Shown: positions 25,175-35,353 of the stretch, piece by piece
How the letters are laid out: every line of letters starts with the position of its first letter
Position numbering within the stretch: position 1 is the stretch's first letter
NCBI GenBank assembly: GCA_944321165.1
Contig: CALUKE010000001.1
Span: 494,482-558,481 of the forward strand
Direction: 5' to 3'
From: an uncultured Odoribacter sp.
GTDB lineage: Bacteria; Bacteroidota; Bacteroidia; Bacteroidales; Marinifilaceae
DNA: 64,000 bases
Made by a program: the position numbers and the translations under genes
Notes under the pieces: model-generated
The model's input: only the letters and a program-made list of their open reading frames with translations
Told to the model about the DNA's origin: nothing
The model's database searches: none

Positions 25175-27883
25175 TCAATCTCCGACACGATCAAAACGAT
25201 AAGAAAAAGAAAGCATATAATAATCCTGGGTCGTCGTCGAACAATTCATCTCTGTATACAGATCAGTAACAGCATAATGCACCTGATTGCGTTCCCGAAA
25301 AACATCATTGATTCGAAAAGTCAGTTCCGCCCTTTTTTTCTTTCCAAATTTCTTGCCGAATTCCAGATCCAAACGATTATTCGCCTGCTCTGTCACCGTT
25401 ACGGTCTTGTTCCAGTAATAACTGAAAAAATAATTACCGCCGACTAAAAAATCTTTCCAAAAAATCCATCGGAAATTAGCCAGGATCGATTCATTCAAAT
25501 TTCGGGCCTTACCCGTAGAAGAATTCCGGGAATACGAATAAGAGATGGTCTGATGCAGAAAACAATCTAAATTCTCAGAAAAATCCGTATTTATTCCAAA
25601 ATCAATCCCACCCTGATGCATTTGAGTCACCTGTTCCCGATCATCATAAACAGAAGGCTGATGAGAATAACGGTAATTTCCTCCCAATTCGAGTCGGATT
25701 TTTTTGATGGGGAATGCATAATTGGCATGAAAATTCATACTCCACATGCCGTTCAAATTCACTGGAGTCGTCAAAGATCCTCCTTTAGACACCAGATAAC
25801 CGTCGATCAAGGTATCCTTATTGATAAATTTTACATGAGAAGATATCTGATTGATGGTTTGTTGTATATCAAAATCCATCCAGAAAAACCGGGAAGTCAT
25901 CGGTTCTGAAGAAGTATACCTCACTGATAAATTGTGTGAATAAGATTTCTTTAAACCTGGATTTCCCTTTGAAACCTGCAAGGGATTCGTTACATCCAAT
26001 ACATCCTGCAACTGCACCGCAGAAGGGGAAGAAGTATTGCCACTGTATGCAACATTCACATTTCTCTTTTCATTGATTTGCCACATCAAATCAGCTCGGG
26101 GAGAAAGATCCAGATAGTTCGCCTGAACCAAAGAATCGGGTTTACCGATAAACTGATTCCTGTTCTCCATCTCTACCCACCGAAAGATACCTCCCCCACT
26201 GAATGTTATTTTTTCTTTATGATAATTGTAATTAATTCCCACATTCTGACTGATTTGCTGGTTGATTGATTTATTGGTCAAAGCCGTATCGATCCCGATC
26301 AGCTCTTTATATTCCGAATCCCGATAAGTCAGGCCGTTTCGGTCCGACTGATCCCTGTCTGTCATAAAATGATAATTAAAACTGAGTCGGGCAAATTCCG
26401 TCAAAGGCTCGGAATAAGAAATTCCTCCGCTCAAACTGTAATTCATCTGTTCATTATCATTTTTCTGAAAACGCGCACTATCTCCCCGTTCCGCAATTCC
26501 CTCGTATATATTCCGATATTCCCCGGAATTCGATTCGTCATAATTTCCGTTGAATTGCAAGGTCAAAGTACGTCCGACCTTTTTAAAAGCATACATCCAG
26601 GAAAAATCTCCGCCAAAATTTTTACTTTCAGAAGTACTGACCTGCTGGGTTTCCGTACAGTTCAAGGTATCTCCATTCTCTACGCTGCTATTCCAGGACA
26701 GAATTTTCTGACTTCCTTTCGTTATATTCATATTGGGCGTAAAACGGATACGATTCTTTTCCGTTATCTGATAATCGATACTCACATTGACCCCATTCCC
26801 TTTTTGCTCGGACTTCGAATGAGTCTCATTGTCATATATCCGGCTGTCGTAATCTTCTGTCGGCAAATATTCCTGACGAGACAGAGAAGCCGCATTATTC
26901 ATCATCTTATTCCAGCTATAATTGCCGCTCAGCTCTGTCTGCTCATTCAATTTTGAAGAATAGTTCGCGAAAAATGTTTCAGTTCTATTCTTATTTCCTT
27001 CTCCCTGATAACGGGCATCCGGCAAATGATTCAATGCCATTTGTACAGCCCCGCCACTGAGCGTAATCTGCTGCTTTTGATCAAACAGATTCAAAGAAAC
27101 AGAAGCCTGATATGCATGATCTTTTATTTGTTTCAATCCATATCCAGCATCTCCATATCCAAACAATTTCATCTGATTTGGATTTTTAGTTTCAATATTC
27201 AACGTTCGGGATTTACTACCATCATCATAACCGGAAAATTTCGCTTCTTCACTTTTATCATCATACATTTTAATGCGGGCGATCAGCTTGGCCGGCAAAT
27301 TTTTCAAGGCAGCAGCTGGTTCGTTGATCGCATATTCAATGCCATCTATATAAATCTTCTTCACCTCCTGTCCCTGAGCCATAATCTTCCCGTCGACAAT
27401 CTGAAAACCAGGCAGTTTTTTCAAAAGATTCTCCAGATCCGCATCCTCCGCGAGCCGAAGTGCACTGGCATTGAACTGTAGGGTATCCCCCCGCTGTACT
27501 GTCAGAGGAGGACGGGCGGATACAACGACCTCTTCCAAGATCAGGTTTTTCAAAACAAGCACCCCCAGATCGACATGCCCTTTCAAAACCACTTTCTGAT
27601 CCAAAGGCCGAAATCCGATAAACGACACCCGCATGCTTTGTTCCCCTGCCGGAAGCTTTGAAACCTCGAAATATCCCAACGAATCCGTCACCGCGACCAG
27701 CGTTCGCCGAGTACCCAGAAATACATGAGCCCCCGGCAACGGCTTTCTATCTTCTTCACTGATGACCCGTCCCGAAAGACGACAGACCAATGAATCCAAA
27801 GGTAACTGAGCCTCCAAACGTCCACCTAGACACAATAATCCCCAAAACAGCACCCATTTCAATACATTACCATCCCTCAACAT
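25175..27883 (-). CDS. TonB-dependent receptor, outer-membrane beta-barrel (OMP_b-brl_3) type
   Basis: A 902-residue outer-membrane protein with signal peptide (VLFWGLLCLGGRLEAQ), a carboxypeptidase-regulatory-like domain (residues about 35-110, CRLSGRVISEEDRKPLPGAH), a degenerate plug (about 120-230, LLKKLPGFQIVDGKIMAQGQ, KKIYIDGIEYAINEPAAALK) and a long beta-barrel ending SFSYRFDRVGD. The plug lacks the usual SusC signature and no SusD is next to it, so it is not a Sus transporter. This receptor type is widespread in Bacteroidetes with mostly unknown ligands. It stands alone between the convergent DUF6055 gene and the GH92 genes on the same strand; the 81-bp gap upstream may hold its own promoter. 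Confidence 0.85.
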   Translation of the reverse strand: MLRDGNVLKWVLFWGLLCLGGRLEAQLPLDSLVCRLSGRVISEEDRKPLPGAHVFLGTRRTLVAVTDSLGYFEVSKLPAGEQSMRVSFIGFRPLDQKVVLKGHVDLGVLVLKNLILEEVVVSARPPLTVQRGDTLQFNASALRLAEDADLENLLKKLPGFQIVDGKIMAQGQEVKKIYIDGIEYAINEPAAALKNLPAKLIARIKMYDDKSEEAKFSGYDDGSKSRTLNIETKNPNQMKLFGYGDAGYGLKQIKDHAYQASVSLNLFDQKQQITLSGGAVQMALNHLPDARYQGEGNKNRTETFFANYSSKLNEQTELSGNYSWNKMMNNAASLSRQEYLPTEDYDSRIYDNETHSKSEQKGNGVNVSIDYQITEKNRIRFTPNMNITKGSQKILSWNSSVENGDTLNCTETQQVSTSESKNFGGDFSWMYAFKKVGRTLTLQFNGNYDESNSGEYRNIYEGIAERGDSARFQKNDNEQMNYSLSGGISYSEPLTEFARLSFNYHFMTDRDQSDRNGLTYRDSEYKELIGIDTALTNKSINQQISQNVGINYNYHKEKITFSGGGIFRWVEMENRNQFIGKPDSLVQANYLDLSPRADLMWQINEKRNVNVAYSGNTSSPSAVQLQDVLDVTNPLQVSKGNPGLKKSYSHNLSVRYTSSEPMTSRFFWMDFDIQQTINQISSHVKFINKDTLIDGYLVSKGGSLTTPVNLNGMWSMNFHANYAFPIKKIRLELGGNYRYSHQPSVYDDREQVTQMHQGGIDFGINTDFSENLDCFLHQTISYSYSRNSSTGKARNLNESILANFRWIFWKDFLVGGNYFFSYYWNKTVTVTEQANNRLDLEFGKKFGKKKRAELTFRINDVFRERNQVHYAVTDLYTEMNCSTTTQDYYMLSFSYRFDRVGD

Positions 27884-27964
27884 CTCTTGCTTATAACGAA
27901 TAAATACGATCTTATAATTTCATATAAATCGAATAATTCAGCAAAAACCGCACCATTATATCCG

Positions 27965-30268
27965 TTATAAACTACTTTTTTCTGAAAGAGAAGGAGGAAT
28001 CGCATCTGCCGTCACCCCTCTCTTGTAATTGGGCCGTTTTCCCATGACAAAATGAAGTTCCGCGCCATCTTTTATATCTTCATAAGTAATATAAGATTTT
28101 TCATATTTCTTTCCATTCAAATACACTTCCTGAACATACACATTTTTATCCGACCAATTCTTGGTTGTCATCCGAAGATGCTTGCCATTCGTCATTTTCA
28201 TATCAACACTGGGTAAACCCGGAGATCCCAAATTATAAATATTACTGGAAGGAGCTGTCGGATAAAATCCCATTGCATTAAAGATATACCAGGCTGACAT
28301 CTGGCCGCAATCATCGTTTCCACTCAAAGCGTCCGGAGTATTTCCATAAAATGTATCCATAATATAACGTACTTTTTCCTGACACTTCCACGGTTGTTTC
28401 AGATAATTGTAAATATAGAGGATCTGATGACAGGGTTCATTGCCATGCCAATAGGCTCCGATACGTCCCTGAATATCATGCGCCCCAGGGATATCATCAG
28501 CCATCTTCGTAACAAACATTGAATCCAAGCGTTCTCTCAACAGATCTTCGCCGGCCTCATTGATATATCCCTGCACATCGTGAGGGACATACCAGGTATA
28601 CTGCAAAGTAAAACCTTCCGTGATATCCCCCCAACCATTTACAGAACCCGGTCCCTGATAAGCGATCGGCGAAAAAGGTTCCCGCCAGTTTCCATCGCTG
28701 TCCCGTCCCCGCATATACTTTGTTTCCGGATCGATTAAATTTTTATACGAGAATGCCCGCTTGATGAAGAATTCATAATCGGCCGTCTTACCCAATTTCT
28801 TCGCCACCCGGGCAATGCAGTAATCATCATAGGCATATTCCAAAGTCTTGGAAACAGATTCCTTTTCCTTGTCAAAGGGGACCCATCCCAATTCGGTATA
28901 TTCAGGAAGACAGTCATAGTGAGGATTAGTCGCCGTTCTCTTCATTGCCTCATAAGCACGTTCATAATCGAATCCCTTTATATCCTTCATAATCGCATCC
29001 GCAATTACTGATACCGCATGATAGCCAATCATACACCAGGTTTCGTTCCCATAAAAGGACCAAATCGGCAACATATGTTCCACACTTTTATCATAATGAG
29101 CAAGCATGGAATTGATTAAATCCGCGTTAAGTCTTTTCTGTACCAAATTGAACAAGGGATGTAAAGCCCGATAGGTATCCCACAAAGAAAACACGGTATA
29201 GTTGGTAAATCCTCGAACCGTACCAATGTTCTTATCCAACTCCCGAAATTTTCCATCGGCATCCTGGAATATGAACGGATGCAAGAAAGCATGGTATACT
29301 GAAGTATAAAAAGTTTCCAGTTGTTCAGAGGTCCCCTGCACTTGAAACATTGACAGCTGTTCTTCCCATAATCTTTCTCCGTGGGCTCTCAGAGAATCAA
29401 AACCTTTACCGCGAAGTTCCTCCATATTCCGTTTAGCGCCTTCCGTACTAACTGCAGAAATCGCGGTTTTCACAGTAACGACCTCTCCTGCTCGGGTCGG
29501 GAAACGCATCCAAAACCGCAAATCCGGTCCCCAAGCTTCCAGACTGCTTCGAAAACGCTTGGTATTATATACCACCGGTATGGTATCCTGCATAATACCA
29601 AAATCCTGAAAAGGCTTTGAAAAAACAGCCGTAAAATAAATATGCCGCTCCGGTCCCCAACCCTTTACCAATTTATAGCCGACCAAGGTCGAATCGTTTT
29701 CAATCCGAATATTGCTCCAGGGACAACTTTGCCACAAAGTATGATTCAGATCCAACAAAATGAAAGAACTGTCCGATGCCGGATAAGTAAAACGCAACAT
29801 ACCACTCCGAACACCGGAAGTCATTTCTGCCTTTGTTCCATAATCCAACAGATCCACTCCATAATAATTAGGGCTGGCCCACTCCCGATCATGGCTATAA
29901 CGCGAACGATAACCGCTATCCGGATTTTCATGCGTACCGGGAGTAAAATGAATTTCCCCCGTTCCAGGCATAAACAAAAAATCCCCCAGATCCGGTATTC
30001 CGGTTCCGCTCAGATGCGTCAAACTGAACCCCAGCAAAGTAGGATGATCATATTTATATCCCGCTGCCACATCATAATCATCCGCATCCGTATCCGGACT
30101 AATTTGAATACCCCCAAAAGGAATCTGTGAACCAGGATAAGTATTTCCAAAACCGGAAGTTCCGACCAGCGGTCGTACATAAGAAATCAGGGATTGCTGC
30201 TGTGCCTGTAACAGGAATGTATGCAACAGACAAACAGCGCTGATCAATAATGGTCTTACTATATTCAT
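27965..30268 (-). CDS. GH92 exo-alpha-mannosidase 1
   Basis: A 767-residue secreted enzyme of glycoside hydrolase family 92, calcium-dependent exo-alpha-mannosidases. After the signal peptide (LLISAVCLLHTFLLQAQ) the N-terminal beta domain starts VRPLVGTSGFGNTYPGSQIP. The catalytic (alpha/alpha)6 domain has HGNEPCHQ at about residue 608 (general acid Glu) and GNDDCGQMSAW at about 650 (calcium and catalytic-base aspartates). The family usually reads HGNEPSHH, so Cys and Gln here may alter specificity. The longer frame starts with a TTG overlapping the previous stop; I prefer the ATG at 30268. Last gene of the locus 2 operon. Confidence 0.93.
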   Translation of the reverse strand: MNIVRPLLISAVCLLHTFLLQAQQQSLISYVRPLVGTSGFGNTYPGSQIPFGGIQISPDTDADDYDVAAGYKYDHPTLLGFSLTHLSGTGIPDLGDFLFMPGTGEIHFTPGTHENPDSGYRSRYSHDREWASPNYYGVDLLDYGTKAEMTSGVRSGMLRFTYPASDSSFILLDLNHTLWQSCPWSNIRIENDSTLVGYKLVKGWGPERHIYFTAVFSKPFQDFGIMQDTIPVVYNTKRFRSSLEAWGPDLRFWMRFPTRAGEVVTVKTAISAVSTEGAKRNMEELRGKGFDSLRAHGERLWEEQLSMFQVQGTSEQLETFYTSVYHAFLHPFIFQDADGKFRELDKNIGTVRGFTNYTVFSLWDTYRALHPLFNLVQKRLNADLINSMLAHYDKSVEHMLPIWSFYGNETWCMIGYHAVSVIADAIMKDIKGFDYERAYEAMKRTATNPHYDCLPEYTELGWVPFDKEKESVSKTLEYAYDDYCIARVAKKLGKTADYEFFIKRAFSYKNLIDPETKYMRGRDSDGNWREPFSPIAYQGPGSVNGWGDITEGFTLQYTWYVPHDVQGYINEAGEDLLRERLDSMFVTKMADDIPGAHDIQGRIGAYWHGNEPCHQILYIYNYLKQPWKCQEKVRYIMDTFYGNTPDALSGNDDCGQMSAWYIFNAMGFYPTAPSSNIYNLGSPGLPSVDMKMTNGKHLRMTTKNWSDKNVYVQEVYLNGKKYEKSYITYEDIKDGAELHFVMGKRPNYKRGVTADAIPPSLSEKSSL

Positions 30269-30282
30269 ATTTTCCTGCAATT

Positions 30283-32598
30283 TCAATTCATTGAATAAGG
30301 TTTCTGTTCTTCCATAAATATCCGCTTTTTATTCGGAGTACTGCTCATTTCAAAATATAGTTCACCCCCCTGACAAATATCTTCGTGAGTCAGATAAGCT
30401 TTATCATATATCTTTCCATTCAATTTCACCGATTTCACATAACGATTCCGGGCACTCACTTTCGGAGCACGAATCACCAGGTCCTTACCATTCTCAAGAT
30501 GTATCACCATTTTTCTAAAATAAGGAGCCCCCAAAACATACTGATCACTTCCGGGACATACAGGATAAAAGCCCATAGCTGAAAAAATATACCAGGCAGA
30601 CATCTGTCCGCAATCATCATTGCCACAAAGTCCATCCATATCGTTGCGATACATGCGATCCATGATCTCCCGTAAACGATATTGCGTCTTCCAAGGTTGG
30701 GAAGTCCACATATACAAATACGGAATATGTTGACTGGGTTCATTGCCATGAACATAATTTCCCATCAACCCTTCTTTGGTAATGTCCTCTGTATTGGCAT
30801 AATATTGAGCCGGTAAATCCATCGTGAACAATGAATCCAAACGTTCTATAAAACGTCTCTCTCCTCCCATAAAAGCCATCAATCCATTTACATCTTGTGG
30901 AACATAAAACGAATAATTCCAAGCGTTTCCTTCTATAAAACCCTGACCATGCGTATCCAGAACATCGAAATCCTCTTTCATTTCGCCTGCCGCATTCTTA
31001 GGACGAATAAAGCCCAATTCTGGATCCATCAAATGTTTATAAGCCGTAGCTCTTTTTAAATAGGTATCAGCCACATGATGTTCCCCCATTTTTAAAGCCA
31101 TATTATAAATGGTCCAATCATCATAACCGTATTCCAAAGTAACAGAGGCAGAACTGCCACTCTTTTCCATCGGAACATATCCAAGCGTCATATATTCCTG
31201 CAAACCTTCCAAATAGGGGACCGTAGAAGTATGGAGCACAGCTTCCAATGCTAACTTTTCATCCATTGGAATTCCTTTCACATAAGCATCGGCAATAACC
31301 GAGACCCCATGATAACCGATCATACACCAATTCTCATTGGCCATATGAGACCAGATCGGAAGCAAACCATGTACACTCTGTTTGTAATGAGCTAAAAAAG
31401 AAGCTATTATATCTTTACTACGTGAAGGATAAAACAAATTGAACAACGGATGTAATGCCCGATAAGTATCCCAGACAGAGAATATTGTATAATTTGTGAA
31501 ACCGTCTGCCTGATGGATCTCTTGATCTAATCCCCGGTACGAACCGTCATGATCCATATAAACCGACGGATTGATCAAGGTATGATACATCGAAGAATAA
31601 ATATTACAAGTTTGATCATAATCACCTTCTACATCGATCACACTCAAGGCCTTCTCCCATTTCTGTTCAGCTAGGGCACAAAGTTGCTCAAAGTTTTTTC
31701 CCGCCGTCTCCACCTCTAAATTATTCAGTGCACCACAAGCACTGACCGGAGATAGAGCGACTTTTACCTCCAAAGGAGCTCCATCTGAAAAATCAAAATC
31801 AAAATAAGCAACCACATTTCTTCCTCCGATTTCTGGAAAATTCCGATAGATATCAAATTTACGCCACATTCCGTTATAAAGCATCGGCTTCATTTCTTTA
31901 TATCCGTAATTCTGAATCGGTTTTGAGAAGGTTATGGCAAAATAAGTATAATTGACCCGGGCCCATCCATTGGTGATCCGATATCCGGTTAATAAAGTAT
32001 CATTCTCAACCCGCAAATTAGCCCACAAAACTTTCCCGTCATAATTATAAATTCCATGCCTCAGATCCAACAAGATATGCCCTTTTCCCTGAGGAAAAGT
32101 ATACTTATGAACCCCGACTCTCTCCGTGGCTGTCAATTCGGTCTTCACACCATAATCCTCCAAAAACACAGAATAATACCCGGGATGAGCCTTTTCCGTG
32201 TCATGAGAGAAACGAGAACGGTAACCACTATCCGGATGTTCCGCCGTACCCGGATTAAATTTAACAGGTCCTGTTGCTGGCATAATCAAAATATCCCCCA
32301 AATCCGAATGTCCGGTCCCATTAAAGTGCGTATGACTGAATCCGACGATCGAACTATCCCGATGCTGATAACCAGCACAATATTCATACACCTTTGGCTG
32401 ATATACACCATTGATATTATGAGGGATTGTATCTGTATCCGGACTGAGCTGCACCAATCCATGTGGCACACAAGCCCCCGGAAAAGTATGTCCCATACCA
32501 TTCGTACCAATCAAGGGATCTACATAATCAATCTTCCGTTGAGCAGTTACTGATAATCCAAGTATCAACAACACTCCCACAAGCAAATTCTTATTCAT
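30283..32598 (-). CDS. GH92 exo-alpha-mannosidase 2
   Basis: A 771-residue GH92 enzyme with a short signal peptide (NLLVGVLLILGLSVTAQ). N-terminal hallmark: IDYVDPLIGTNGMGHTFPGA. Catalytic blocks are HGNEPSQH at about 617 and GNDDCGQMSAW at about 659. It is related to GH92 enzyme 1 through a recognisable but distant paralogy: shared blocks such as FTNYT-FS-WDTYRALHPLFN and W-HGNEP. Two different GH92 enzymes next to each other usually cover different linkages (alpha-1,2, -1,3 or -1,6) of mannosides. It lies 19 bp after the thioredoxin gene. Confidence 0.94.
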   Translation of the reverse strand: MNKNLLVGVLLILGLSVTAQRKIDYVDPLIGTNGMGHTFPGACVPHGLVQLSPDTDTIPHNINGVYQPKVYEYCAGYQHRDSSIVGFSHTHFNGTGHSDLGDILIMPATGPVKFNPGTAEHPDSGYRSRFSHDTEKAHPGYYSVFLEDYGVKTELTATERVGVHKYTFPQGKGHILLDLRHGIYNYDGKVLWANLRVENDTLLTGYRITNGWARVNYTYFAITFSKPIQNYGYKEMKPMLYNGMWRKFDIYRNFPEIGGRNVVAYFDFDFSDGAPLEVKVALSPVSACGALNNLEVETAGKNFEQLCALAEQKWEKALSVIDVEGDYDQTCNIYSSMYHTLINPSVYMDHDGSYRGLDQEIHQADGFTNYTIFSVWDTYRALHPLFNLFYPSRSKDIIASFLAHYKQSVHGLLPIWSHMANENWCMIGYHGVSVIADAYVKGIPMDEKLALEAVLHTSTVPYLEGLQEYMTLGYVPMEKSGSSASVTLEYGYDDWTIYNMALKMGEHHVADTYLKRATAYKHLMDPELGFIRPKNAAGEMKEDFDVLDTHGQGFIEGNAWNYSFYVPQDVNGLMAFMGGERRFIERLDSLFTMDLPAQYYANTEDITKEGLMGNYVHGNEPSQHIPYLYMWTSQPWKTQYRLREIMDRMYRNDMDGLCGNDDCGQMSAWYIFSAMGFYPVCPGSDQYVLGAPYFRKMVIHLENGKDLVIRAPKVSARNRYVKSVKLNGKIYDKAYLTHEDICQGGELYFEMSSTPNKKRIFMEEQKPYSMN

Positions 32599-32617
32599 TT
32601 ACCGTCATTGTTTATAT

Positions 32618-33706
32618 TTATTTCTGATACTGTTTCAAATAGTCCAAAACAAATTTAAACGCATTTTTTGCTTTTTCATCTGTCACCTGTGCATACATTT
32701 TCTCTCCCAAAGCAATGTAACGCTCTCTTTCCTCTGCAGATGCGTCTGTCAAAACCCAATCACAAAACTGAATATACGGAATTTCTTTCGTTTTCAATTT
32801 CGGAAATTCTTCCTCACAAACAGAGACCAACTGTCCGACATCTCCTTTTAATAGCACTTTTACAAGTCTCACATAAACTTGCAATTCTTCATCTGTACTC
32901 AATTTGACCGCTGCGATCTCTCGCCCCAAAGCCGAAATCTGTTTGTCATCCATGCGTCTATCCTTATCGGACAGGATCTTCAACAATTTTTCAGTATATC
33001 GTCTGTCCAATTCCTCTTTCACTTTTTCTTTTCCAATCGTTTTATAAAAACGATTATAGTTTTTTAACAGCCACGCTTCGTTCTCCGACCCATCCGGAGT
33101 CAGTTTCGAATCACTAAAAATAAACCAATATGAGTCGTTTACCTTTTCCTTGTCACTCAAAGTATTCAGAAGTTCAGCCGCCACCCTCTCCGCATCCGGA
33201 TCATAATAACGGATCAACAATTTCAAATACCTTTGCAAAAAATTAGTTTCCCGATCTCCGGCATCATATCGTTTTTTTATACTACCATAGGCTTTCTCCG
33301 GATCAAAACTTTCCTCCACGCGCTCGACGATCTCCTCCGCTCCATATGCACCCACTATTTTATGAAGCAACTCACCAGTCGCATCCAATACCAGAAAAGT
33401 CGGATAGGCCTTTACTTTAAATCGTTCCGCCAGTTCGGGTCCTTCTCCCTTTTCCATATCATATTTCACACAGACAAACTTTACTTTAAAATAATCTCCG
33501 ACTTTTTTTTGAGGGAATACATCTTGAGTCATACGTTTACAAGGACCGCACCATGCAGTATAACAATCGACAAACAAATATTTTTTCTCGGCCTTCGCCT
33601 TTGCCAGTGCTTCACCGAAATTCAATGATTCAAAGTTTACTCCCTCTTGTGCGATCCCCTTCCAGGCGATCCCCAGCAACACCATAAAAAAGAATATCTT
33701 CTTCAT
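32618..33706 (-). CDS. Exported thioredoxin-fold protein, locus 2
   Basis: A 362-residue protein with signal peptide (MKKIFFFMVLLGIAWKGIAQ). The thioredoxin domain is at the N-terminus, about residues 22-130, with WCGPC at 52-56 (FVDCYTAWCGPCKRMT) and the cis-proline in VKAYPTFLVLD. The remaining 230 residues are helical and of unknown fold. It probably reduces or holds disulfides in the periplasm. It occupies the same position as the TlpA-like gene of locus 1, after the PKD-like gene, but with reversed domain order. A 16-bp hairpin separates it from the PKD-like gene. Confidence 0.85.
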   Translation of the reverse strand: MKKIFFFMVLLGIAWKGIAQEGVNFESLNFGEALAKAKAEKKYLFVDCYTAWCGPCKRMTQDVFPQKKVGDYFKVKFVCVKYDMEKGEGPELAERFKVKAYPTFLVLDATGELLHKIVGAYGAEEIVERVEESFDPEKAYGSIKKRYDAGDRETNFLQRYLKLLIRYYDPDAERVAAELLNTLSDKEKVNDSYWFIFSDSKLTPDGSENEAWLLKNYNRFYKTIGKEKVKEELDRRYTEKLLKILSDKDRRMDDKQISALGREIAAVKLSTDEELQVYVRLVKVLLKGDVGQLVSVCEEEFPKLKTKEIPYIQFCDWVLTDASAEERERYIALGEKMYAQVTDEKAKNAFKFVLDYLKQYQK

Positions 33707-33727
33707 ATTGCCCGATCATTTATAAAA

Positions 33728-33777
33728 TCAAATATTGGATCATCCACCGCCAACTCAGTCCATGATCCAATATTTGA
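33728..33777 (-). terminator. Intra-operon terminator or attenuator between PKD-like and thioredoxin genes
   Basis: Perfect 16-bp stem TCAAATATTGGATCAT and its reverse complement with an 18-base loop, starting 8 bp after the PKD-like stop codon and followed by TTTTAT on the minus strand. It should reduce transcription from the sus genes into the thioredoxin and GH92 genes. Confidence 0.75.
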
Positions 33778-33784
33778 ACAATAT

Positions 33785-35338
33785 TTACAAAACAGCTCTC
33801 CAACTCATATTTTTCACCTTGGTCAATCCACTCCAGACGGCAGTCGGATCAGCACTCAACTCCACCTTATCCGGATTGTTGCCCACGTAATACTTCCGCA
33901 AAGTTCCCCCATCCATTGCATTATAAGTCGCAATAAACAAAGCATCCTTCATCGGTTCCATGGTCAGGTCGAATTTCAACATGGTTATTTCATCTGTCGT
34001 TTCCAATGGAATGGTTTCCAAACGTTCATTCCCCATATCATACGTATAAGCATACAAGGTATTATTCTTCACATAAAACAAAACCGAACGGGTGGACGAG
34101 AATGCATAAAAATCAGCATCTAACAATTCAGCGGACACTGCTGAAGAAATCTCATAAACATTCCTGGCCTCCATTTTATTCACATTGAATTTATAGATAT
34201 AGGCCTGTGAACCATCTGACATCAGAGCAAACGAATTGCCATCAGAAACCCAGACTTGTGCTTCATTCCAGGTATTTTCTCCATAAATCAACCGGCGTCC
34301 TGTGCCATTTTGATCCCAGGGAAAAGCATCTGTACTTTTTTGTTCAAGGGTATCGGAATAATAATTCAAGAGATTATCCACTTTATAAAAACGATTGGTT
34401 TCTTCTGAATACCAGATAAATTTCTGAAATGATTGAATTCCATAAAAGATATATTTACTGGCAGGAATAAAAGTATCCAGATCATCCCGCAAACAATTCA
34501 ATGAATAAGAAAACATCCCCGAAGAAAGCAACAAATAAGTATAAAACAGCCTTCCATCTTTACAAACCACCACCCGTTGTCCTTCCACCTTTCCATTAAT
34601 ATCACAAGGTTCCGGAGCGATGACAATTGGAATCAACGGATCCTCATAAGTTTCTGTACAACAATTATTAAACACATTGGAGACAGAGCCCTGCAAGGTT
34701 TCCCGATCCAAATAATAAGAGCCCGATTCTGAAAGTATCCACACCTGTTTATAATCTTCGCTCTGATTGCCCGTATGCAAAAAGGAAACAGGTCCTTGCA
34801 AGACAGGCAGTCCGGAATTTTTCAGGATATCTTTTACAATTAGCGTATCGATTCCGGCCATGGAAAGCATCTCCGCCTCCACAGAACCGTTTTCATCTTC
34901 ACCGATAATCATGATTCCTCGAGAATAAGGAGTTCCGACAGTCACCGAAAATTGTTTTTTCCACTGGACATTCGTTTCTCTGTCCCGGATTTTCAAATAC
35001 AACTCATAATCACCGGGTGCCAAAATGACTGGATAATTCAGCATCCTCTCCATAGAAATCGTATCTTTAGCCCGATTGTCTGAAGAAGGAAAAATTACCC
35101 ACAGATATTCAAAACGCTCCATGTTCGTCAAATCAGCATCACTCATTTCCACAAAATCATCCGCATTAATTTTTAACGTATCGATATTCAACAGAACATT
35201 ACGATTGGTCTCCACCTCTCCAAATATCACTTCATTGATATCGTGATAATCATAATTACCTTTATCGTCATAACAGGAGATCGCACTGACAGCAATGATC
35301 CCCAAACACATATATAATATCCGTTTCATGATTCTCAT
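33785..35338 (-). CDS. PKD-like family surface lipoprotein, locus 2
   Basis: A 517-residue lipoprotein, cysteine 22 (VSAISCYDDKGNYDYHDI), with acidic residues after the cysteine pointing to surface export. The PKD/Ig-like N-terminal part (FEYLWVIFPSSDNRA, YELYLKIRDRETNVQ) and propeller-like remainder match the paralogue at 13017 over the whole length, including the GIMIIGEDENGSVEAEMLSM block and the end WSGLTKVKNMSWRA. Role unproven; likely binding of substrate on the cell surface. It lies 15 bp after the DUF4843 gene. Confidence 0.82.
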   Translation of the reverse strand: MRIMKRILYMCLGIIAVSAISCYDDKGNYDYHDINEVIFGEVETNRNVLLNIDTLKINADDFVEMSDADLTNMERFEYLWVIFPSSDNRAKDTISMERMLNYPVILAPGDYELYLKIRDRETNVQWKKQFSVTVGTPYSRGIMIIGEDENGSVEAEMLSMAGIDTLIVKDILKNSGLPVLQGPVSFLHTGNQSEDYKQVWILSESGSYYLDRETLQGSVSNVFNNCCTETYEDPLIPIVIAPEPCDINGKVEGQRVVVCKDGRLFYTYLLLSSGMFSYSLNCLRDDLDTFIPASKYIFYGIQSFQKFIWYSEETNRFYKVDNLLNYYSDTLEQKSTDAFPWDQNGTGRRLIYGENTWNEAQVWVSDGNSFALMSDGSQAYIYKFNVNKMEARNVYEISSAVSAELLDADFYAFSSTRSVLFYVKNNTLYAYTYDMGNERLETIPLETTDEITMLKFDLTMEPMKDALFIATYNAMDGGTLRKYYVGNNPDKVELSADPTAVWSGLTKVKNMSWRAVL

Positions 35339-35353
35339 TTTACGATCAAATTA

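Noticed and set aside
25175..27883. Third SusC-type transporter
   Set aside because: No SusD neighbour, no SusC signature in the plug and shorter length; it fits the OMP_b-brl_3 receptor type.
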